Shown: positions 7,068-13,048 of the stretch, piece after piece
Position numbering within the stretch: the first letter of the stretch is position 1
Layout of the letters: every line of letters begins with the position of its first letter
Source: JALJPB01 sp963933115
GTDB lineage: Bacteria; Pseudomonadota; Gammaproteobacteria; Enterobacterales; Alteromonadaceae
Direction of reading: 5' to 3'
Assembly (NCBI GenBank): GCA_963933115.1
Contig: CAWVSL010000057.1
Location: 1 to 13,048 of the forward strand
Length of the DNA: 13,048 nt
Notes under the pieces: model-generated
Told to the model about the DNA's origin: nothing
Seen by the model: the letters and a program-made list of their open reading frames with translations, nothing else
Database searches by the model: none
Position numbers and translations under genes: made by a program

Positions 7068-8669
7068 ATGCAAAGTACTCAAATAAATACAGCGAACAAT
7101 CCTGATAATGCTTCAGATAATAACTCTATAAAAAAAATAGTCGTTGTTGGTGGTGGTATTGCAGGTTGGTTAACGGCAGGGAGAATAGCGGCCCGCCATA
7201 AATCAGGTACTGAGGAAGGTGTGAGCGTTGTGTTAATAGAATCACCCGGAATTAGCGCCATGGGTGTTGGTGAGGGTACTTGGCCAACAATGCGCAGTAC
7301 ACTAATTGCTTTAGGTATTAATGAAACTGACTTTATCCGGGAATGTAATGCAACTTTTAAGCAAGGGGCAAAGTTTTCCAAATGGGTTGATGGCACTGAT
7401 AATGATTTTTATTACCATCCCTTAGTATTACCTCAGGGATTTTCGAAGGGCGATCTTGCCGCCTACTGGCTTGCCAAAGAACAACAAAGCAAAGCAAATT
7501 CATTTTCCAATGAGGTTTGCTTCCAAGAGGCTATTTGTGAAAAAGGTCTAGCTCCAAAAACAATTAGAACACCTGAATTTGATGCTATTGCTAATTATGC
7601 TTATCACTTGGACTCGGTAAAATTTGCTGCTTTTTTACAAAAACACTGTATCAAAAAACTGGGTGTTACCTATATTTCAGACAATGTAGTTAGTGTGAAT
7701 TCTGCAAAAGATGGTGATATCACCTCACTAACAACAAAAAATAATGGTGATATTAGTGGCGATCTATTTGTTGACTGCACAGGATTCTCATCTCTTTTAT
7801 TAGGTAAGCATTACCAAATTCCATTTAAATCTTGCAAAGATATATTGTTTATTGATACCGCACTAGCAATACAAGTGGCTTATGATGATGAAGACTCACC
7901 TATTGCCTCTCATACTCTTTCTACCGCACAAGAAGCCGGTTGGATTTGGGATATAGGTTTGCAACACAGACGAGGTGTTGGTTATGTTTATTCAAGTAAG
8001 CATTCTTCAGAAGAGCATGCTAGAGAAATATTAGCCCAATATGTTGGGGATAAATTTGATAATGCCAGTGTTAGAAAAATACCAATTAACTCAGGGCATA
8101 GAGAAAAATTTTGGCAAAATAACTGTGTTGCTGTAGGTTTGTCTGCTGGATTTTTAGAGCCCCTTGAAGCCTCTGCTCTTGTTTTAGTAGAACTTTCAGC
8201 CAAAATGATTTCTGAGCAACTTCCCGTAACAAGAAGCTCAATGGATATTATTGCCAAACGTTTTAACGAAACATTTTTATACCGTTGGGATAAAATTATC
8301 GATTTTCTTAAGCTGCACTATATTTTAAGTAAACGAGTAGATAATAGTTTTTGGAGTGAGAACCGTGATCCAAACTCAATACCTCAAAGCCTGAAAGACT
8401 TAATGGCGTTATGGCAGCATAGATCGCCAACCGATAATGACTTCACTAGTAATAATGAAATATTCCCAGCAGCCAGTTACCAATATGTACTTTATGGTAT
8501 GGGTTTTAAAAGTGATTACAGCCACGCCCCTCACCTTCTAAATGATTGGCATTACGCCAACCAACAGTTTGCTCAAAATAAAAAGTTGACCGTCACTGCA
8601 ATTTCAAATTTGCCCACGAATAGAGAGTTATTAAAAAAAGTAAAACAATATGGTTTTACTCACCTCTAA
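7068..8669 (+). CDS. Flavin-dependent tryptophan-halogenase-family protein
   Basis: Predicted cytoplasmic FAD-binding protein of 533 residues (Trp_halogenase family, about 22-490), with no signal peptide. The Rossmann motif GGGIAG is at 28-33. VGEGTWPT (67-74) matches the conserved VGEATIP segment. By comparison with PrnA as I remember it, the catalytic lysine K79 (NGAFK) is K98 here (NATFK) and catalytic glutamate E346 is E367 (FLEPLEAS). The neighbouring PrnA serine is replaced by A368. The halogenase WxWxIP motif reads WIWDIG (292-297), with glycine for proline. Catalytic residues therefore persist while two signature positions differ. AAGAAG lies seven bases before the ATG. It sits 73 bases after the receptor and 32 before sapC, so cotranscription is likely. 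Substrate, and whether it halogenates at all, are unknown; the setting argues against tryptophan or an antibiotic pathway, since no biosynthetic genes are nearby. Confidence 0.9.
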   Translation: MQSTQINTANNPDNASDNNSIKKIVVVGGGIAGWLTAGRIAARHKSGTEEGVSVVLIESPGISAMGVGEGTWPTMRSTLIALGINETDFIRECNATFKQGAKFSKWVDGTDNDFYYHPLVLPQGFSKGDLAAYWLAKEQQSKANSFSNEVCFQEAICEKGLAPKTIRTPEFDAIANYAYHLDSVKFAAFLQKHCIKKLGVTYISDNVVSVNSAKDGDITSLTTKNNGDISGDLFVDCTGFSSLLLGKHYQIPFKSCKDILFIDTALAIQVAYDDEDSPIASHTLSTAQEAGWIWDIGLQHRRGVGYVYSSKHSSEEHAREILAQYVGDKFDNASVRKIPINSGHREKFWQNNCVAVGLSAGFLEPLEASALVLVELSAKMISEQLPVTRSSMDIIAKRFNETFLYRWDKIIDFLKLHYILSKRVDNSFWSENRDPNSIPQSLKDLMALWQHRSPTDNDFTSNNEIFPAASYQYVLYGMGFKSDYSHAPHLLNDWHYANQQFAQNKKLTVTAISNLPTNRELLKKVKQYGFTHL

Positions 8670-8701
8670 ACAAAAAAATTCAATAGATAAAGAGAGTATT
8701 G

Positions 8702-9442
8702 ATGGCAAATCTAGTAGCAGTTGATAGTAAAAGTCATAAAGACATTAAAATTAATAATACCTTAGTTGAAGCTCATGGTAAAAACCTCCACCTTGTGCCT
8801 GCCGTATTGGCTGAGTTTACACATATTGCTTTGCAGCAACCGATAGTACTAACCAAAAATGGTGAAACTGGACAATTTGTATGTGCTGGTATGTTCGGCT
8901 TTGAGGAAGGCGAAAATCTATTTTGGCAAAATCAGCAGTGGCAAGGTCTCTATTTACCCCTTCAAATTCAGCGTCAGCCTTTTTTTATTGGTGAAGTTCC
9001 TATTCAACCCGGTAAAGAAATAAAACGAGAAAACGATGATTTCTTAGTATGTATTGATACCAACTCTCCGGCTATATCGACAACAGAAGGTGAGTCGTTA
9101 TTTTCAGCTACAGGGGAAGAAACGCCTTATTTTAAACAAGCAAAAAATTGTCTGGTGCAAATAATACAAGGTGAGTTAGATAACCAAATGTTAATTGAGC
9201 AGTTACAAGAGATGGTACTAATCCAACCTATCTCTTTAGAAATCACCTTTATTAACAAAAAACAAACAAGACTGAACGGTTTATACACTATAGATAAAGA
9301 AAAGCTCGCAGCATTGAACCATGAGAAAATATTCAAGCTTCATCAGTTAGGCCTATTATTGCCTATCCATATAATGATCGCCTCACTTGGCCAGATATAT
9401 TCATTGATAGATAAAAAAAATAAACAGTTAGCACATAATTAA
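8702..9442 (+). CDS. SapC-family protein
   Basis: 246-residue protein of the SapC family (named from an S-layer-associated gene, biochemical role not established). Typical stretches are HLVPAVLAEFTHIALQQPIV (30-49), a CAGMFGFEEGENLFW block (61-75), LPLQIQRQPFFIG (85-97), and near the C-terminus LNGLYTIDKEKLAAL (191-205) and LPIHIMIASLGQIYSLI (220-236). There is no signal peptide and no clear membrane segment, so it is probably cytoplasmic. I start at the ATG 8702-8704, with AAAGAGAG five bases upstream, rather than the TTG immediately before it. It lies 32 bases after the halogenase-like gene and closes the receptor operon. SapC genes are commonly found beside TonB receptors and Trp-halogenase-like genes, which supports a shared but unknown function. 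Confidence 0.9.
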   Translation: MANLVAVDSKSHKDIKINNTLVEAHGKNLHLVPAVLAEFTHIALQQPIVLTKNGETGQFVCAGMFGFEEGENLFWQNQQWQGLYLPLQIQRQPFFIGEVPIQPGKEIKRENDDFLVCIDTNSPAISTTEGESLFSATGEETPYFKQAKNCLVQIIQGELDNQMLIEQLQEMVLIQPISLEITFINKKQTRLNGLYTIDKEKLAALNHEKIFKLHQLGLLLPIHIMIASLGQIYSLIDKKNKQLAHN

Positions 9443-9797
9443 CGTCCTTATTATTTAGGGGTAAAGAGTCTCTCCCATTATGCGAACTTATAAGCATTAC
9501 TTGTTTTTGACACGACACAGCGAGTCTTACATTCACGCAAAAAATAACAAGTATCATTTAGTGTAATAACTTTATAAACAGCTAAAGTCACAGAAGAATA
9601 TATTAATTAAACTTATTAAAAACATGAGGTTAACTAAACCCCTTCTATCAATCATCAGTTGATTTGTTAATATTAAAAATTAACTCCATTAATATCTCTA
9701 CTATGTTCTATTGCAGTCAAAACATTTTCATCCTAGGATAACTAAATAACGTTTCAGCCACTAATATACTAACTCAAATAATTTAGGTGATAGACAG
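9443..9797. other. 355-base intergenic region between sapC and glcB
   Basis: AT-rich gap without a supported gene. I found no convincing intrinsic terminator for the receptor operon. Present are ACTTTA-8-TAAAGT (about 9568-9587), GTTAAT-7-ATTAAC (about 9666-9684), a widely spaced TACTTGTT/AACAAGTA pair flanking roughly 40 bases, and a candidate glcB promoter (9711-9739). None of the repeats is followed by a T tract. Confidence 0.5.
9711..9739 (+). promoter_or_regulatory. Candidate glcB promoter
   Basis: TTGCAG (9711-9716), 17-base spacer, TAGGAT (9734-9739). The match is modest (3/6 and 4/6), but the spacing is ideal and it lies about 60 bases before the glcB start, with AGGTGA (9785-9790) as ribosome binding site. 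Confidence 0.3.
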
Positions 9798-11966
9798 ATG
9801 AGTCAACGAATTTCTCAAGCTAACCTACAAGTTTCTAAATGCCTTGCTGATTTCATAGAGTTTGAAGTGCTTCCCAATACAGGGATTAACGCCACTGATT
9901 TTTGGTTGAGTTTTGCTCACATTATTAAAACCTTAGCCCCAGAAAATAGTCAGCTATTAAAAACCCGCGATCAATTACAAGAAAAAATAAATCAATGGCA
10001 CAAACATCATCAAGGTGTGGCTTTTAATTTTGAGCAATACAAACAGCTTTTAAAAGACATTAATTATTTAGTGCCTCCAGTGGAGGACTTTACGATAACA
10101 ACAAAAAATGTTGATGACGAACTTTCATTATTAGCGGGTCCTCAACTAGTTGTTCCTATCATGAATGCCAGATTTGCGCTTAATGCGGTAAATGCCCGTT
10201 GGGGAAGTTTGTACGATGCACTTTATGGCTCAGATGTTATCAGTGACGATAATGGTGCCAAACAAGTGGGTAGTTATAACCCAGCTCGTGGTGAAAAGGT
10301 TATCGCGTTTGCAAAAAACTTTCTAGACCAGACGATTCCTTTAACTACAGGTAGTCATAAAGACGCTGTGAACTATCAGCTCACTCAAGAGCAAGTCATT
10401 ATAACGCTAAAAAATGGTGTGCAAACCCAACTAGCTAGTCCTGGGTGCTTTATCGGCTTTACTGGCAGTATCATCGAGCCAAAAGCCTTATTATTTAAAC
10501 AACACGGACTACATTTTGATATCCAATTTGATAATCAGAGCACGATAGCGAAGTCTGATTTAGCGGGTGTTAGCGATATATTCATTGAAGCTGCCATAAC
10601 CACTATTATGGATTGTGAAGACTCAGTAGCAGCTGTTGACGGTGAAGATAAAGTCATTGCCTACCGCAATTGGCTAGGACTAATGAAAGGAACCCTCACA
10701 GAGACGATTGATAAAAATGGCAAAGTATTTACTCGTTCAATGAATAAAGACCGGCCGTACCAGAACTTAAAAGGCGAATGTTTTGACATCAAAGCCCGTA
10801 GCTTAATGTTTATTCGTAATGTCGGACATTTAATGACTAACAGCGCAATTCTAGATCAATACGGCAATGAAGTGCCTGAGGGGATTCTTGATGCCATGAT
10901 CACCTCAACCATTGCCTTGCACGATATTAAAAACAGCCGTAACAACAAAAATAGTAAACAGGGTGCTATTTATATTGTTAAGCCTAAAATGCATGGTCCT
11001 GAAGAAGTCGCCTTTGCCGATAAACTTTTTTCATTAGTAGAAGCTGCATTATCTTTACCTTACTCCACCATTAAAATGGGTATCATGGATGAAGAACGGC
11101 GAACAAGTGTTAACTTAAAAGCTTGTATTTTCGCAGCTAAAGATCGTGTGGTATTTATCAATACGGGCTTTTTAGACCGAACGGGTGACGAAATTCACAC
11201 CTCAATGGAGGCAGGTGTTATGGCGCGTAAAGCCGATATAAAACTCACCCCGTGGATAGGTGCTTACGAGGATAACAATGTCGATATTGGTTTAGCTTGT
11301 GGCTTTAGTGGTAAAGCACAAATTGGCAAAGGTATGTGGCCAGTACCCGATCAAATGGCCAATATGTTAGCAACGAAAATAAATCATGTTGAGGCAGGTG
11401 CAAATACCGCTTGGGTACCCTCACCAACTGCTGCAGTTCTCCATGCCCTTCATTACCACAAAGTTGATGTTTTTAACTTACAAAAGACTCTCAGTCAAAG
11501 AAAACCGGCAAGTATCGATGATATTTTAACCATTCCACTGGCTACTGATACCAACTGGAGTGAGAGTGAAGTTCAGGAGGAACTTGATAATAATGCTCAA
11601 GGGATATTAGGGTACGTGGTTCGTTGGATAGACCAAGGTATCGGTTGTTCAAAGGTGCCTGATATTAATGATGTCGGTTTAATGGAAGACCGAGCAACGC
11701 TAAGAATTTCGAGCCAGCATTTAGCAAACTGGTTACATCATGGTATTTGCTCTGAAAAGCAAGTCATGGCATCCATGAAAAAAATGGCAGTTATTGTTGA
11801 TCAACAAAATAGTAGTGACCGTCAATATCAAGCAATGGCAACTGATTTTGATAGTAACATAGCCTTTAAAGCAGCATGTCAGCTTGTGTTTGAAGGTGCG
11901 ATTCAACCCAATGGTTATACTGAACCGCTATTACATGAGTTTAGGAAATTAAAGAAAGCTCAATAA
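9798..11966 (+). CDS. glcB: Malate synthase G
   Basis: Condenses glyoxylate with acetyl-CoA to malate in the cytoplasm, serving glyoxylate and glycolate use. At 722 residues it is the G isoform (E. coli GlcB is 723), not the shorter A form. Catalytic positions line up with E. coli GlcB: R338 with R340 (FIRNVGHLM), the magnesium ligands E427 and D455 with E432 (GIMDEERRTS) and D460 (GFLDRTGDE), catalytic base D631 with D631 (MEDRATLR) and C617 with C617 (GIGCSKVPDI). The start has AGGTGA seven bases upstream. It stands alone: no isocitrate lyase or glycolate oxidase gene is in the window, and the 355-base gap separates it from the receptor operon. It converges with oxyR, leaving only 45 bases between stop codons. 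Confidence 0.97.
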   Translation: MSQRISQANLQVSKCLADFIEFEVLPNTGINATDFWLSFAHIIKTLAPENSQLLKTRDQLQEKINQWHKHHQGVAFNFEQYKQLLKDINYLVPPVEDFTITTKNVDDELSLLAGPQLVVPIMNARFALNAVNARWGSLYDALYGSDVISDDNGAKQVGSYNPARGEKVIAFAKNFLDQTIPLTTGSHKDAVNYQLTQEQVIITLKNGVQTQLASPGCFIGFTGSIIEPKALLFKQHGLHFDIQFDNQSTIAKSDLAGVSDIFIEAAITTIMDCEDSVAAVDGEDKVIAYRNWLGLMKGTLTETIDKNGKVFTRSMNKDRPYQNLKGECFDIKARSLMFIRNVGHLMTNSAILDQYGNEVPEGILDAMITSTIALHDIKNSRNNKNSKQGAIYIVKPKMHGPEEVAFADKLFSLVEAALSLPYSTIKMGIMDEERRTSVNLKACIFAAKDRVVFINTGFLDRTGDEIHTSMEAGVMARKADIKLTPWIGAYEDNNVDIGLACGFSGKAQIGKGMWPVPDQMANMLATKINHVEAGANTAWVPSPTAAVLHALHYHKVDVFNLQKTLSQRKPASIDDILTIPLATDTNWSESEVQEELDNNAQGILGYVVRWIDQGIGCSKVPDINDVGLMEDRATLRISSQHLANWLHHGICSEKQVMASMKKMAVIVDQQNSSDRQYQAMATDFDSNIAFKAACQLVFEGAIQPNGYTEPLLHEFRKLKKAQ

Positions 11967-11969
11967 AAT

Positions 11970-11983
11970 CTGATTTGTATCAG
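11970..11983 (-). terminator. Weak possible oxyR terminator between the convergent genes
   Basis: CTGAT, four-base loop, ATCAG. Read on the minus strand the stem is followed by ATTTTATT, which resembles a short terminator for oxyR running into the end of glcB. A five-pair stem is marginal, and on the plus strand no T tract follows. Confidence 0.25.
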
Positions 11984-12011
11984 CAGCGATCTTAGTTGTA
12001 AAGCTAACTTT

Positions 12012-12920
12012 CTATTTTAATAACTGCTCAACAATATCGGCGAGTTCATTAAATGTTTGTTTTCTCATACTAGTGGGTCGCCATAACATACCAATTTCGC
12101 GATAAAAGTCACCACTGAGCTTGGAAATTGATAACCCCTCTCTAATACCCAAATCTTTATTGACCGCCATTTTGGGTAAAAAGGTGACGCCTTTGTGGTA
12201 AGACGTCATTTGCACTAACGTTGATAGGCTGGTTGCTGAAAAAGGATTAATGTAACTTTGATCTGATAGTGAACAGGCTGATACAGTATGTTCACTAAGA
12301 CAATGCTCTTGTGAAAGCAGAAAAATACTCTGTTGAGGCAGTTGATGATAATTTAAAGCCCCTTTACTTTGATCCGTGTTAAAACGGTCAACCAATTGCT
12401 TGTCACCCGCAATATAGAAATTGTCTTTACCTAAGACTCGGCTATTAAAAGCATGTGTCACTATAGGTAATGCAAGTATAACCGTATCAATTTCTCCTTG
12501 AGCTAATTGAGCAATTAAATTGTCAGTGGTATCTTCTTTTAAATAAAGCTCAAGTTCAGGTAATTTTTGCTGACAAGCATTGGCAAAATCAGTCAACAAA
12601 AATGGGGCTATCGTTGGAATACAACCAATTCGTACGCTACCGGCGTTAGGTTTTCCTTGTTGTGAAGCAAAGTCTACCATTTCACTGGCTGACACTAACA
12701 ATTGTCTTGCCAACTTGACGATAGTTTCTCCCTGAGATGTAAAAATAAAAGTTTTGTGGTTTCTTTCAATTAATTGGCAATCAAGCTGCTCTTCAAGCTT
12801 TAAGATCGCACTGCTGAGTGTTGATTGACTAACAAAACACGCTTGAGCAGCACGGTGAAAGTGTTGTTGTTTATGCAGAGCCAATAAATATTGTAGATGT
12901 TTTAAATTAGGAAGATTCAT
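12012..12920 (-). CDS. oxyR: LysR-family hydrogen-peroxide sensor OxyR
   Basis: Transcriptional regulator of 302 residues. An N-terminal winged helix-turn-helix (about 4-62) contains HFHRAAQACFVSQSTLSSAI (20-39), close to OxyR's HFRRAADSCHVSQPTLSGQI. The effector domain (about 95-300) keeps the OxyR hallmarks: IGCIPTIAPFLL (98-109), including the conserved threonine, and the cysteine pair C207 and C216 in EHCLSEHTVSAC, spaced exactly like E. coli C199 and C208 that form the regulatory disulfide. ATSLSTLVQM and GVTFLPKMAV also match. This separates it from generic LysR regulators and supports peroxide sensing and control of catalase/peroxidase genes, none of which lies in the window. The ATG is preceded by only a weak purine stretch (AAGAAT). 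A perfect dyad of LysR type lies just upstream, suggesting autoregulation. Convergent with glcB. Confidence 0.92.
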   Translation of the reverse strand: MNLPNLKHLQYLLALHKQQHFHRAAQACFVSQSTLSSAILKLEEQLDCQLIERNHKTFIFTSQGETIVKLARQLLVSASEMVDFASQQGKPNAGSVRIGCIPTIAPFLLTDFANACQQKLPELELYLKEDTTDNLIAQLAQGEIDTVILALPIVTHAFNSRVLGKDNFYIAGDKQLVDRFNTDQSKGALNYHQLPQQSIFLLSQEHCLSEHTVSACSLSDQSYINPFSATSLSTLVQMTSYHKGVTFLPKMAVNKDLGIREGLSISKLSGDFYREIGMLWRPTSMRKQTFNELADIVEQLLK

Positions 12921-13048
12921 TAACTATTCTTATCAATACACTAATATTAATCGAGTATAACTATTAATATTAGTGATTACCCGTTTTACTCTCCCTTTTA
13001 AAAATGAAAAAAGTACGTTAAAATTATCATTACATTATTATTTTATTT
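12921..13048. other. oxyR upstream region to the window end
   Basis: 128 AT-rich bases holding the oxyR leader, the 13-bp dyad and presumably the promoter. No gene or partial gene is evident up to the window edge; the only ATG-led frame near 13004 is five codons long. Confidence 0.5.
12939..12975. promoter_or_regulatory. 13-bp dyad with LysR-type T-N11-A geometry at the oxyR promoter
   Basis: CACTAATATTAAT (12939-12951) and ATTAATATTAGTG (12963-12975) are exact reverse complements separated by 11 bases, giving the classic LysR-box T-N11-A. It begins 18 bases before the oxyR ATG. On the minus strand the spacer holds TATACT (12959-12954), a good -10 candidate, so bound OxyR would cover its own promoter. 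It could also serve a divergent gene beyond the window. Confidence 0.55.

Noticed and set aside
7079..7396. 105-codon minus-strand reading frame inside the halogenase-like gene
   Set aside because: Antisense shadow of a clear FAD-binding domain; the translation is low-complexity and unlike any family.
9363..9557. 64-codon minus-strand reading frame over the end of sapC
   Set aside because: It overlaps the conserved SapC C-terminus, has no ribosome binding site and its translation resembles no family.
9480..9566. 28-codon ATG-led reading frame in the sapC-glcB gap
   Set aside because: No ribosome binding site, no recognisable motif, and the length is within chance expectation.
9443..9797. 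Glycine riboswitch or CRP site upstream of glcB
   Set aside because: I could not find conserved glycine-riboswitch core sequences or a TGTGA-N6-TCACA match.
1689..12958. TATTAATCGA-TAT sequence shared (13 of 14 bases) between the symporter inverted repeat and the oxyR dyad
   Set aside because: Both elements are AT-rich palindromes with different overall architecture and spacing. One AT-rich match of this length is not enough to claim a common regulator.

Overview
The window looks like chromosomal DNA from a marine gammaproteobacterium of the Alteromonadales, with a Colwellia- or Thalassotalea-like AT-rich composition. This is inferred from protein character and base composition, not from a search. 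I see no RNA gene, insertion sequence, phage gene or CRISPR array. All recognised genes appear intact.

Layout. On the minus strand, positions 3382 to 9 carry an ECF (FecI-type) sigma factor, an overlapping FecR-type anti-sigma/transmembrane sensor, and after a 175-base gap a Na+/glucose-galactose symporter very like Vibrio parahaemolyticus vSGLT. A 348-base divergent region separates these from a plus-strand cluster: a TonB-dependent receptor with an N-terminal STN signalling domain (3731-6994), a flavin-dependent tryptophan-halogenase-family protein (7068-8669) and a SapC-family protein (8702-9442). After a 355-base gap comes malate synthase G (glcB, 9798-11966). It converges on oxyR, a LysR-family peroxide sensor on the minus strand (12012-12920). 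The last 128 bases are the oxyR control region.

How it may work together. The STN-bearing receptor, FecR and sigma factor form a textbook cell-surface signalling trio. A ligand bound by the outer-membrane receptor would be signalled through FecR to free the sigma factor. The neighbouring SGLT-type symporter has nearly all the vSGLT sugar-contact residues, so the imported ligand is probably a saccharide or glycoside rather than an iron chelate. The halogenase-like and SapC proteins are recurrent but poorly understood companions of this kind of receptor; what they do is the main open question here. glcB and oxyR look like ordinary housekeeping and stress genes outside the uptake locus.

Non-coding structure worth attention: a perfect 14-bp inverted repeat made of two nested 10-bp palindromes upstream of the symporter; a bipartite sequence shared between the symporter upstream region and the receptor/sigma intergenic region; a 26-bp tandem repeat in that intergenic region; and a perfect 13-bp dyad with LysR-type T-N11-A geometry over the probable oxyR promoter.
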